Assembly: GCA_014843695.1 (NCBI GenBank)
Contig: CM026387.1
Location: 79,691,536 to 79,755,535, forward strand
Direction of reading: 5' to 3'
Length of the DNA stretch: 64,000 nucleotides
Source: Archivesica marissinica
Taxonomy: Eukaryota; Mollusca; Bivalvia; Venerida; Vesicomyidae
Below are positions 45,396-56,076 of the stretch, one piece after another. The position numbers and the translations under genes are program-made. The stretch's first letter is position 1. Each line of letters opens with the position of its first letter. The notes below the pieces were generated by a model that saw only the letters and a program-made list of their open reading frames with translations, was not told the origin of the DNA and ran no database searches.

Positions 45396-47687
45396 TCACA
45401 TATCATATATTACTCTTGCTGCTTCTTGGTGGTAGTTCTTCTTGGTATGAAATATTTCATGGCATGGCAGGAAACACATTGGCAAGTTACACTGTTTGCA
45501 TTTGTAATTTGTTTGCTTCCTCTTCCATCCTGGTTTTGTTCTGGAGCTGCAAACAACACAGTCGGGTTTATATTTTATGTCCTCATACTGCCCAATGAAA
45601 TGTGACTCTGTAAGTCGGTTAGGTTTATCTACCGATGGTCTACCCTTACGTGATATTCTCCTTTGAAAGTTTTCCAGAAGTCCGGACACCACACTCTCCC
45701 GAAATACCTTTGGAGATACCGCCTCATCTCCAGCATCTTGACAATACAAAATGTATCCATTGACCAACGCGACTTCCCGAATTCTATGGTATATTGTTGC
45801 ATACCACTTGGAACTTTTATGAGGGTAAGCATAAGTTACCAATTTCTGATCCAAAATGTCTACTCCCCCCATGTGTTGATTATATGTCTCGGCAACTACT
45901 GGTTTTTCAACAACACGATATCCATGATCAGCATTCCTTTGCCGAACTCTTTTATCCATAGTGTTGTTTGTTTCAGTTATTGATAAAAAATGGACACGTT
46001 TGGTATCGTGCCACGCACAAGCTACCATATTGTTTGCCCGCATAAATACAGGGGCATCTCCCTTTATCAGGGCAAGTCTGTGGGGGTGAATGGCTGTTGG
46101 CATTCCTTTGCGACCAGCTTTTACAGTGCCACTGGCTCCAATATTTCTGCTGTGTAATTCATGAGGGACGGAGAAGTATAGTAATTGTCTGTGTATACTT
46201 TATGGCCACGGTTTTCGAACCCATCTAACAATGACAGGCAAATGCTTTCTGTAATAGTAAATCCATTTTCCGGTACTAGTGATCCTTTCCCAGTGTACGT
46301 AAGGAACCTCAATGCATACCCTGTTTTGCTTTCACATAACACAAATTGTTTTATTCCCCATTTATATGGCTTCGCAGGAAGATATTGACGAAAGCTCACC
46401 CTGCCTTTGAATTTCACAATACTTTCGTCAATGGACAACTCGCATCGTGGTCCATACACTTGTAAGTACCGCGGTTCACAGATCTGCATAAGCGGTCTAA
46501 TCTTCCACAGAGGGTCATACTCTGCATCATTTCGAACTGGGCGATCCATTTCATTATTTGCATAATGTAGGAATGATGTGATAATTTCATAACGATTCCT
46601 TGACATGATCTCCCCGAATGGTGTTGTTGTAAGCCAGAACTTAGACCAGTACTCCTCAAGATCATTTTTCTGGCACATGCCCATACATATTTGTAGCGCT
46701 ATGTAAGCCTGTATTTCCTCGACATCTGTGTCCAGCCATTTATGGAAGCGAGATGATGTTGGCAACTCCTGAGGTTTATCAAAAAACTGTTCTGCATATC
46801 TATTTGTTTCATTGCTAATTAGTTCAAATGCTTCCTCCGGAAAGAATAATTTGAAGTATTGAACAGGATTAAAGTCTGTTGTATCAACAAGGACGCCTCG
46901 TGTCCCAGAGAATGCTGGTAGCCAATCGCTTACATAAGGGTCCTCCCAATCATACGTGCCCCATTCAAAATCCACACCATTTACAGATACAGCTCGATGA
47001 TGAATAGGATCTGCATCGCCAGCACCACGATCATGTAACCGACGTGCTCGTCCACGCCCTTGTGCATGAACACGTCTCGGTTGCCTTCCACGACGTTGCG
47101 CACCTCGACCGCGAGCTGGCTGGACGGCTATTGGAAGAGGTATCTCATCGTCAGAATCTGAAATATATATAATGAATATATCAGAATAACTTTCACTTAT
47201 ACATGTAGTATGCATGCAGTACATACTATTTCTGTTTTAGTAACATGACCAATCAATTATGTTGATTATTGAACATCAAAAGATCGAGATGCAGTGAGAT
47301 CGAGATGCAGTGAAAACGATATACTACTTTTTGTTGTTGTGTTTGAAGATAAAAGTTATTTTTTATAATTAGCAGCAACATAAAACGGACTAACGAGTCC
47401 GGGAGTCTAATCTGCTGTAGATAATATAATAATATGGAGAATCATCTACAATCTATTTTCGTTCAGAAAATAAAATCTACTTTCGTTTTGAAAATGACAA
47501 AAAAAACACCTGATATATCGCTCGTTGAAGAAGATGAAGGTCCAGAAGGTAAATCATTGGCGCCAGAACTAGTTTGTGATATTTCCGAGTCACTTTCCAT
47601 TGCTGGTCCTTCACTGTCGCTATCATTTACTATCATATCCAGTACTTCTCGGCATGTATATCGACCCCTCTTTCTCAAGGAAGCCAT
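45396..47687 (-). pseudogene. piggyBac transposase (PGBD4-like), two exons, one frameshift
   Basis: Exon 1 (47687-47510) starts MASLRKRGRYTCREVLDMIV and an acidic Ser-rich stretch. The intron 47509-47158 is GT-AG (donor GTGTTT, acceptor TATTTCAG) and the split codon gives DISDSDDEIP. Exon 2 runs from 47157 to a stop at 45396. The RNase-H-like catalytic Asp residues are visible in LSIDESIVKFKGR (about 303), KVYTDNYYTS (about 383) and GGVDILDQ (about 493). A C-terminal cysteine-rich domain (CVVC, CKQC, CFLPCHEIFH) closes the protein. The frame is lost once, near 46155-46162 (after SPSLM), and resumes as SRNIGASGTVKAGRKGMP; the total length fits a one-base deletion in a protein of about 646 residues. 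Otherwise no stop. Recently dead, or alive in other copies. Confidence 0.92.
47158..47509 (-). other. Intron of the piggyBac transposase
   Basis: A 352-base intron inferred from the matching phase (TCA G | AT TCT) and from continuity of the acidic stretch. It contains a duplicated GATCGAGATGCAGTGA. The donor GTGTTTTT is weaker than consensus. Confidence 0.6.
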
Positions 47688-47949
47688 TTTGGATTGATGC
47701 AAAATGTTTATTATCTTTCCACACTTCTAACCAAGCTTATTTTGTCAATATTTCAAATTTTTTCATCAAATAAAAGCGAAAATGTTTTCATAGCCTCTTT
47801 CTGATAATATATTGTACATCCGGCGGTGGGAATATATACGACGTAAAAATCACTCGTAAGGTTATACACCACTCAATTGTCGAGGCAAGTCGCCTATGGC
47901 GCTCTGCCAGGCTGTCGATGAAAGTCTCCGATGGCGGCGAAAGGGTTAA

Positions 47950-48167
47950 GCACATCTTAACAATTTAATGATAAATAAAAGCTTCTGTTTCTGGTTGTAC
48001 TTGTGATTTCGTACTGATTACAATGCTATTATTGTTAAGAGTAATGATCGATTTGATTCCTAAACTAAAATAATACAATATAAATACTGTGAATAAAACA
48101 AGGATACAATGAAAAGTGAACTTGTTAATTAATGAAAAACCACGACAAGCTCTGACTACTCTACACT
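47950..48167. other. Flank between piggyBac and the 17-bp satellite
   Basis: AT-rich DNA with no recognised gene. Confidence 0.45.
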
Positions 48168-49070
48168 TTCCTATTACTGTCACCTTCTTATAACTGCTTC
48201 TTATAACATCCACATTCTTATAACATCCACATTCCTATAACATCCACATTCCTATAACATCCACATTCCTATAACATCCACCTTCCTATAACTGTCACAT
48301 TCCTATAACTGTCACCTTCTTATAACTATCACCTTCTTATAACTGCTTCTTATAACATCCCCATACCTATAACATCCACATACTTATAACATCCACCTTC
48401 CTATAACATCCACCTTCCTATAACATCCACATTCCTATAACATCCACATACCTATAACATCCACATTCTTATAATATCCACATTCTTATAACATCCACCT
48501 TCCTATAACTGTCACCTTCCTATAACATCCACCTTCCTATAACATCCATATTCACCCACCTTCCTATAACTGTCAACTTCCTATAACTGTCACCTTCTTA
48601 TAACATCAACCTTCCTATAACTGTCACATTCTTATAATATCAACCTTCCTATAACTGTCACATTCTTATAACATCAACCTTCCTATAACTGTCACATTCT
48701 TATAACATCCACATTCCTATAACAGCCACCTTCCCATAACTGTCACCTTCCTATAACATCCACATTCTTCAACCTTCCTATTACTGTCACCTTCCTATAA
48801 CACCCACCTTCCTATAACATCCATATTCACCCACCTTCATATAACTGTCACCTTCTTATAACATCAATCTTCCTATTACTGTCACATTCTTATAGCATCC
48901 ACCTTCCTACTACTGTCACCTTCTTATAACGTCCACATTCATCCACATTCCTATTACTGTCACCTTCTTATAACATCCACCTTCCTATTACTGTCACCTT
49001 CTTATAACATCCACCTTCCTATTACTGTCACCTTCTTATAACTTCCACATTCATCCACCTTCCTATTACT
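48168..49070. repeat. 17-bp satellite (CTTCCTATAACATCCAC)
   Basis: About 52 copies of a 17-bp unit in two alternating types, ending ACATCCAC or CTGTCAC, with variants CTTCTTATAA and CCTATTACTG. The mixture of two types looks like a higher-order arrangement. It ends in a T-run just before the gap. Confidence 0.93.
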
Positions 49071-49100
49071 TTTTTTTTTTTTTTTTTTAATTTTGAGGTC

Positions 49101-50100
49101 NNNNNNNNNNNNNNNNNNNNNNNNNNNNNNNNNNNNNNNNNNNNNNNNNNNNNNNNNNNNNNNNNNNNNNNNNNNNNNNNNNNNNNNNNNNNNNNNNNNN
49201 NNNNNNNNNNNNNNNNNNNNNNNNNNNNNNNNNNNNNNNNNNNNNNNNNNNNNNNNNNNNNNNNNNNNNNNNNNNNNNNNNNNNNNNNNNNNNNNNNNNN
49301 NNNNNNNNNNNNNNNNNNNNNNNNNNNNNNNNNNNNNNNNNNNNNNNNNNNNNNNNNNNNNNNNNNNNNNNNNNNNNNNNNNNNNNNNNNNNNNNNNNNN
49401 NNNNNNNNNNNNNNNNNNNNNNNNNNNNNNNNNNNNNNNNNNNNNNNNNNNNNNNNNNNNNNNNNNNNNNNNNNNNNNNNNNNNNNNNNNNNNNNNNNNN
49501 NNNNNNNNNNNNNNNNNNNNNNNNNNNNNNNNNNNNNNNNNNNNNNNNNNNNNNNNNNNNNNNNNNNNNNNNNNNNNNNNNNNNNNNNNNNNNNNNNNNN
49601 NNNNNNNNNNNNNNNNNNNNNNNNNNNNNNNNNNNNNNNNNNNNNNNNNNNNNNNNNNNNNNNNNNNNNNNNNNNNNNNNNNNNNNNNNNNNNNNNNNNN
49701 NNNNNNNNNNNNNNNNNNNNNNNNNNNNNNNNNNNNNNNNNNNNNNNNNNNNNNNNNNNNNNNNNNNNNNNNNNNNNNNNNNNNNNNNNNNNNNNNNNNN
49801 NNNNNNNNNNNNNNNNNNNNNNNNNNNNNNNNNNNNNNNNNNNNNNNNNNNNNNNNNNNNNNNNNNNNNNNNNNNNNNNNNNNNNNNNNNNNNNNNNNNN
49901 NNNNNNNNNNNNNNNNNNNNNNNNNNNNNNNNNNNNNNNNNNNNNNNNNNNNNNNNNNNNNNNNNNNNNNNNNNNNNNNNNNNNNNNNNNNNNNNNNNNN
50001 NNNNNNNNNNNNNNNNNNNNNNNNNNNNNNNNNNNNNNNNNNNNNNNNNNNNNNNNNNNNNNNNNNNNNNNNNNNNNNNNNNNNNNNNNNNNNNNNNNNN
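49101..50100. other. Assembly gap of exactly 1000 N
   Basis: A round placeholder gap. The base after it (50101) is already inside the duplicated segment, so the gap hides the left edge of that segment. Confidence 0.99.
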
Positions 50101-51124
50101 TGATGATACTGCAGATAGCCTAATTTCACACACTCTTTTTACCCAATGCAAGTTGTAGAAGCCGTATATGTTTTAATGATATGATTTATTCAGTTCCACT
50201 TCCTTGATTAATACAACTAAACTGGCAACCGTACATCCAATTATTTGCCTTGCTATTGTCAGTTTATCATGTTGACAACTAGTGTTCACGACAGAAGGAT
50301 ACATTTTCCAAATAACCCTATTGTATTAGCAATGGCCGAACTTCACTTTGTGTTTGTGATATCAGAGGTTGGTGATGGTGGTGTCCTTTTGTATAGTTTC
50401 ACCTTATTGAAGATCATTACTACTATGTATCAATCTAAATCTAGAGCTGTGTTGTTTATGTTTTCATAGTTCATAATTCCAGTAGAATCAATTTACAATC
50501 ATACACCTATGTTACTTGCGGCCTGGAGTGGATTAGAAGTGTGTCGATTAGCGTATGATAGTGTCGTGAGAATTTCATTTGAAGCCATAGTCCATAAAAA
50601 TAATATTAATAAATATTACAATAGTTGCAAATTTATAGTCATATAGTGCACGTTAATAGTAACTATTTTTATATATCTCTGTTGTATTATGTTGTTCTAC
50701 TTCCACGACTTAAATTAGAGTAATACAATGAGTCAATTTACCAAATCAAATGAATCTTTATTTGTCTCAGAAATATTACATAGCAAATACATGCACATAC
50801 ATGCAGGAACGTATCGATATTACATTACCCACTATGGCTAGAGTTATAAGATACATATCACATAAATATCACCACACATTTATAAAGCCAACAGCAATTA
50901 CAATTGTTGTCGGAAAGTTTATAACATATCAACATAATCTAACACAGAAATGCAAATTTGTCTAATTTATATTCATGTATATTTAAATGTAATATCCATG
51001 AAATTAATTAACAGCATACATTTAGACATGGGGCATATATATATTATACGTTTGAACTGATAAGCCGAATTGGTGATTTTAACAAGGTAACCTAATGTGT
51101 TGATGAATAGAGTCAAATATTTAC
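50101..51124. other. Unassigned part of copy 1
   Basis: AT-rich DNA with short open frames (50245-50469 plus) also found in copy 2; their conservation only reflects the recent duplication. No gene recognised. Confidence 0.45.
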
Positions 51125-51261
51125 CAATGGATGGCGTCACGAACAGACTAAACGACATCCAAAGTTGATCAGTTGTCACGATGAACCATGAACTGTCACG
51201 TCTATATCCGGGGTAAATAAATAGTATATAGCTTAAAACAATGGTTATTGTACCGTAGAAA
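51125..51261 (-). other. Possible unassigned coding exon (copy 1)
   Basis: Between an acceptor-like TTCATTTTGTTAG and a donor-like G|GTAAATA on the minus strand, 137 bases read FYGTITIVLSYILFIYPGYR, then RDSSWFIV and DQLWMSFSLFVTPSIG. The hydrophobic run followed by a charged turn and a second hydrophobic run looks like membrane-protein sequence. I do not recognise the family, and no partner exon is seen downstream. It could be chance. Confidence 0.22.
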
Positions 51262-51619
51262 CTAACAAAATGAATACAACTCCAACATGATGACTATCAT
51301 CTTATTTTACATGTATCGTTTATGTAAAAGTAATTAATTGATGGTTTACAAGCACATGGACAAAGCTGATCTGAAGTAAATCATGAAACATATATAATTG
51401 TTGTCCAATCAATGTATTTGGCTTAACCTTATTTTATTGCTCGACTCATTTTACATGAATTATTATGAATACAAAACATGACAATTTAAAGAAACGCAAA
51501 TGGGTCGGGCCACAATTTCTAGCAACATTAGTTACTGCCCTTCCCGAATTGCTATCCAACTCATGTACGTGGAAATATATGATGAGTGAGATTTGTTTAA
51601 TTGTGCTTTAATATACGTA

Positions 51620-51765
51620 TATGCAGTGAGTGAGTGAGTGAGTGAGTGAGTGAGTGAGTGAGTATTTGGTTTTAACAGCGCACCAGCACAGTTCATGCTA
51701 TATCGCGCCGGGTTAAGTATATTGTATACAATATAGTTAAGAATATATGTAGATAACATACATGT
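51620..51765. repeat. GAGT microsatellite at a dispersed-repeat end (copy 1)
   Basis: Nine GAGT/GTGA repeats followed by TTTGGTTTTAACAGCGCACC and CATGCTATATCGCGCCGGG. The arrangement resembles a repeat common in molluscan genomes (GTGAGTGAGT then a TTT(A/G)GTTTTACG-like stretch), which is from memory. The tract length differs between the two duplicate copies. Confidence 0.55.
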
Positions 51766-51789
51766 ACTGTATACATGTAGTAAAATTGT

Positions 51790-52485
51790 AATGACGAAAG
51801 ATCAATTGCAACCAAATTTATCAAGCTGTAAAAATGATCAAAAAACGTCAGTCATAAAGCTGTATACATATAAACCAGTAAAACGTTACCATTTATGGAA
51901 AAGATGTGATTCATCTAAAACATGCAATATGATGTATTTAAATTCAACAATGTAAAAAACCTCCTTCATTGTCATAACTGTATAATATTTTTGGCGAAGG
52001 AGTGCTAAACCTACACAGTGAATTAAGATGTGTTATGGTGGCTCCGTGGATCCTCTCTTTTCAATAAAAATGAGTGTGTGAAACGGGTATGTCTAAGTCT
52101 CAGCCTTGACATTACTGTTTCCTCTCTACGGTTGGAGTGATAAACAAAAGATGATTTACCATTATTTGGCTTAATTAATTGTAGTTTGTTGAATTGTATG
52201 TTATTCCAAGTGTTTGCCATTTTAAAGTAATGTAAGAAAGAATCGATTGCCTAGCATCAGTGTATGGTATATGTATTTTAGAATTTATACAGTCTAGTTT
52301 AAGTGCATCTTTTGCACTTTGATCAGCCATTTCATTGTAAGGAATACCAACATGACTTGGTATCCAGAAATATATAGCATGTGCTTAATAAGTAATGTGT
52401 GAATAAGGTTTTTTTAACGTTCATGTTGTCTACCGATTGCAGTACAGATAAAGAATCTGAAAGGATCATAAATTTTCTCTAAAAT
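51790..52485 (-). pseudogene. LINE RNase H / 3' end relic (copy 1)
   Basis: On the minus strand, in shifting frames: MILSDSLSVLQSVDNMNV (active-site DS region), FWIPSHVGIPYNEMADQSAK (the W-x-P-S-H-x-G-x-x-x-N-E-x-A-D motif of LINE-encoded RNase H), then VMSRLRLRHTRFTHSFLLKR and the tail RQKYYTVMTMKEVF. This is the 3' end of a non-LTR retrotransposon carrying RNase H. At least two frameshifts. Inserted before the segmental duplication, since copy 2 has it at the same place. Confidence 0.85.
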
Positions 52486-53384
52486 TTAAAGCAAAAAATA
52501 AAAAAGTAAAAATGAAATAAATAAAATGTTGACTGCTAGAGAGCTGAAAGATCAATACATAATTATACGTCTAAACTCATTAAATCAGAAAATCGCTCCA
52601 AATATCCCAAACAATATTAACGGGGAACAGCCCCCTAGATTGCCTCGGTTGAAATTGGCCTCTGATTATAAGCATCCGACAAGCAGAAAGTAAATATATG
52701 TACAAATAGACCATTAACTTTTGTCTAATACAACAATAGGGAAAATGGTAGTCCAGTCGGCCGCCTTGGCCGTTATCAAGTTGGTTTCGCCTACGGTTTC
52801 TCATTGAAACAGTCTCAGAAGAACCATAGAGACTACTCTAATACTATGATTGGCACATACGATAGCACAAGTCCTGGTCTATTTCTTGGTATCATTGACG
52901 CATTTTCTGGTTTGACTTTCTACCATACTATCTTGTTTATATCCGTAATTGTATTACAATGCTATTGAAGAACTGGAATTAGAACATACAAACGTGTTCA
53001 CATGGTGATTGTCTGGTTCACATTCACTACTGGTATCTGGCAATTTGCAACGCTATCAATTAAGCTGGTTAGCATCATTGGGTTCTCATCTTATTTACAA
53101 TTAAAGTAGAACAAGGCAATTTCAATTTTCGGTTCTAATTTAGTTATATAGCGTTGATATCTCCTCGTTTGTGTACCAGATGAATTGGTAAATCAGTTCG
53201 AAAGGCTGATGAACCGCAAGCCGCTGATGCATTGTACAAATACTAGCTAGTACTCCAAGTTTAGGCAACTGATCCTTTTCTATCTGCACCATAGGTAACC
53301 GTGAAAGAATGGAAGTACATGTACCACATTGATTCCTTTATCTCTCTAGCTTATAGTTCGATATTCGTTTAATATATCCGTACT
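52486..53384. other. Unassigned; probable 3' flank of the GPCR gene (copy 1)
   Basis: No other gene recognised. It would include the GPCR 3' UTR, but no clear AATAAA near the stop was identified. Confidence 0.4.
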
Positions 53385-54626
53385 TTAAAGTTCTGTAGTT
53401 TCTTCATGTTTCAAGCTATTGTCTTTATGTGGAAACTCAAAGTCTTTTTTATTCTTACCACCCTTTGATCCAAAACCAAGTGTTTTCATAATAGCCCCTC
53501 GAAGCCTGTCGGACAACAGGTAAAATGGAAGCTTGAAGCAAGAACAAAAATGTGATATGCAAACGGTCGTCAATGCAACCATAGAACTTATATTGACAGT
53601 GTAATAATGGTAAGTGTACAAGATGCTTCTTATAATATATGGTATCCACATAGCAAAATAAGCAGCAGATATCAGAGCATACATGTGCGCCTCTCGTAAA
53701 TCAGATCTTGACAGATAATACATCTTCCGTTGTCGTTTCCTGGTTGATCGTTCACTATAGTCACGTGACATGACAGCTACATCGTCTGATTTGCTTTTTT
53801 CTTCGTCAGACGAATTGAAATCTTCGTCGTCGCTTACGAAACCATCCTTTTTATTTATTGTTGTGTCCTTGACTTTTGGTTTCACCGCTCTGGCACCAGC
53901 ACCATGGAATCTCTTATTCTGCTCCTTGAGTCGATCAGAATATGAATCTCCAACAGCATTCAAATTTTCTTCCAACACAATGGCGCCATTTGGTGCACGT
54001 CTTTTCTTCAGAATGTGTACTCTTATCAAAATAGCTACATATAAACCAACTATCACCGTAATAGGTAAACAAAAATGCAATGTCAGAGTAAACTGGAAGT
54101 GTGATGTCGATTCTGCATAGTCCACAGCGCATTGATATTGATCAGAGAAGTACTTGAGCTCTCCAAATCCCCACAACGGAAATGTTGAAATAACTCCATC
54201 AAACACATAGAGCGAGACCAGTAACAATAGCACAACAAAATCAAATACAACTTCTTGGTGCTTGGACGGTTTGAACACGAATAAAAATCTCTCAAACATC
54301 AGGACCATGAGCGTGTGCGCATTAATTAGATTGCAAAATGTCATGATGTACACTTGCTGTCTGCACAATATGTCATACGAGCTGCTCTTCGAATCCGTAA
54401 TGATCCAACTTCCGGTCGCAGCGGAAATGGCTGTGTATAGCGTCCACAATAAAGCTGCGATTAGATCGATGCATGCAAGGTGCACTAATACCATGCTCAC
54501 TGGGAGACGTGAGGGAGTTCGGAGTCGCTTGCGTCGGATGAACACCACAATGAATAACACATTCATAATTAGAACAATGGCGACAGCAAGACAAAGGAAA
54601 GTGGTCGGTATGATGTCGGCAGCCAT
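53385..54626 (-). CDS. Orphan rhodopsin-like (class A) GPCR, copy 1
   Basis: An intact single-exon frame of 413 residues with seven hydrophobic segments at about 7-30, 43-67, 90-115, 125-149, 177-204, 313-337 and 345-372. Class A marks: N22 in TM1, LACID (D54) in TM2, C88 and C166 for the extracellular disulfide, ERF (112-114) in place of DRY, P188 in TM5, WIP (327-329) in TM6, and helix 8 after SDRLRG. Odd points: the NPxxY position reads LPFYL (366-370), lacking both the Asn and the Tyr; TM4 lacks its usual Trp; and the third intracellular loop is about 105 residues with an acidic Ser/Asp block (SDDEDFNSSDEEKSKSDD). These suggest unusual activation or signalling. Ligand unknown. A splice acceptor (TATTTCAG) lies about 30 bases before the ATG, implying a 5' noncoding exon. 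Plasma-membrane receptor by family. Confidence 0.88.
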   Translation of the reverse strand: MAADIIPTTFLCLAVAIVLIMNVLFIVVFIRRKRLRTPSRLPVSMVLVHLACIDLIAALLWTLYTAISAATGSWIITDSKSSSYDILCRQQVYIMTFCNLINAHTLMVLMFERFLFVFKPSKHQEVVFDFVVLLLLVSLYVFDGVISTFPLWGFGELKYFSDQYQCAVDYAESTSHFQFTLTLHFCLPITVIVGLYVAILIRVHILKKRRAPNGAIVLEENLNAVGDSYSDRLKEQNKRFHGAGARAVKPKVKDTTINKKDGFVSDDEDFNSSDEEKSKSDDVAVMSRDYSERSTRKRQRKMYYLSRSDLREAHMYALISAAYFAMWIPYIIRSILYTYHYYTVNISSMVALTTVCISHFCSCFKLPFYLLSDRLRGAIMKTLGFGSKGGKNKKDFEFPHKDNSLKHEETTEL

Positions 54627-54739
54627 TTTTCTGAGGCGTTGATTACTCTATCTGAAATAAAAACAAATTATCGAATTTATACAAGCGTGCATAAATGAGG
54701 ACAATATAACGATATTCACAAACATGGATATACACACAG

Positions 54740-55018
54740 ACGGGCCTGTAGTCCAGTGGTAACAATCTGGACTGGTAATCCAGTGGTCGCAGGTTCGATC
54801 CTCCGTCTGACCATAATAAAATGAACAGTCTTTCAGATGAGACTTTAAACCGAGGTCTCGTGTCGGTGCTGTACACCGTGCACGTAAAAGAACCAGAGGA
54901 GACTCTGGAATGGGTCTCTCTCTGTGTATCATTGTACTATCCTCCAAAAATCGAAAATGACTAATATATTCAGGAGGCGTCGCTCATATGGGCAACCTGA
55001 CAAATAAACGTAAGACAC
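54740..55018 (+). mobile_element. SINE family 1 copy (in duplication copy 1)
   Basis: Head GGGCCTGTAGTCCAGTGGTA with B box AGGTTCGATCC, body AACAGTCTTTCAGATGAGAC, GTGCACGTAAAAGAACCAG and TTCAGGAGGCGTCGCTCA, tail AAATAAACGTAAGACAC. Lies about 110 bases upstream of the GPCR start codon, in its probable 5' intron or promoter. Confidence 0.92.
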
Positions 55019-55626
55019 ATGGATATACACATCTAGTTGTTGAAACGTGCATTAAGAGAATATACGGGACATATATGTCATATCGAGATTTGGTGTGTAC
55101 GGGCATATGGGTATACGTGTACATTGTATTTAGAAACGAATTTACATTTATCTGAGCCAGATTCTATTTAATTGACATTAATCTATCTATGTTCTGTCTG
55201 AAATAACAGTGTTTTATGAATATTTTTTTATTTAACTTTTTACAAAACAAAATCTAATTTTCTTACCTTGATGTTGATAGACTGGTCATTTAAAAACCAT
55301 GTTCTAAGCTCAGAATGTTTATCACTATATAGTTGCACAATATAATACCACTGTCAACACTTTATATCCAATACTAGTAACGCACTTTAAAATCTTAAGT
55401 GTTAACAAAAATCCAATATCCGAACGTACACTTTATACAGTTTTCAATAGATGTTTTAGAATCTTGATTGTCAATAATTATATGATAAAGCTGTGAAATA
55501 TTTAATGACGGTACGTCTTTACAATGTTTGCCAAGTTTAAATAAATATTGTGTACGCTTATTCCGCATATAAATTAAAAAATAACCCGCTATATAAGAAC
55601 AGTCATTAACATATATTCTCATAACA

Positions 55627-55909
55627 GACTGATCTGTAGTCCCCGTGGTAACACGTAATCCAGGGATCGCAGGTTCGATCCCCCGTCTGACCATAATAAA
55701 ATTAACAATCTTTCAGATGGGACGTTAAACCGAGGTCTCGTGTCGGTGCTTTACACCGTGCACGTAAAAGAACCAGAGGAGACTGTGGAATGGGTCTCTG
55801 TCTGTATCATTGCACTATCCTCCAAAATATAAAATGACTACTCTTTTCAGGAGGCGTCGCTCATATGGGCAACCGGTAGCGACGATAAATAAACGTAAAA
55901 ACACACACA
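55627..55909 (+). mobile_element. SINE family 1 copy (in duplication copy 1)
   Basis: Head CTGATCTGTAGTCCCCGTGG with B box CGCAGGTTCGATCCCC, same body as above, tail GATAAATAAACGTAAAAACA. The second SINE of this family within 0.7 kb. Confidence 0.92.
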
Positions 55910-56076
55910 TAGTCTCATAAACAGATACATGTAGTAACTTACATTGGCACAACTTTTGGGGCTATTATTTGTTAGCGATTGTTAGCGAAATAAGCACATA
56001 GTCTATTACGAAACGATTATATTTTATTTACTCTATTTTTTATACTTGATATGTCGACTCTGTCATGGTTACACTG

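Larger units (their letters stand above)
44939..47945 (-). mobile_element. piggyBac DNA transposon, 3.0 kb, nearly complete
   Basis: The 14-bp ends CCCTTTCGCCGCCA are perfect inverted repeats (44939-44952 and 47932-47945). The right flank is TTAA (47946-47949) and the left flank TGAA (44935-44938), most simply a TTAA duplication with one substitution. Inside the ends lie inverted subterminal blocks, CCTGCCAGCGCCAAAT on the left and CCTGGCAGAGCGCCATAG on the right. The element carries a single two-exon transposase gene on the minus strand. This is the most complete transposon in the window. Confidence 0.93.
50101..56076. repeat. Direct duplication, copy 1 (about 6 kb)
   Basis: Aligns end to end with 58028-64000. 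I counted about 21 substitutions and three indels: a 16-bp GAGT difference at 51626, a 7-bp insertion in copy 2 near 62568 and a 6-bp insertion near 63608. That is about 0.35% divergence. The first 1.3 kb after the gap appears identical. Copy 1 is cut at its left by the gap, and copy 2 at its right by the window end, so neither true boundary is known. Confidence 0.97.

Noticed and set aside
45663..45983. 106-codon plus-strand frame within the piggyBac element
   Set aside because: It is the shadow of the minus-strand transposase coding sequence.
50245..50469. 74-codon frame conserved at 58172-58396 as a small gene
   Set aside because: The identity is explained by the recent segmental duplication. 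It has no known domain or splice context.
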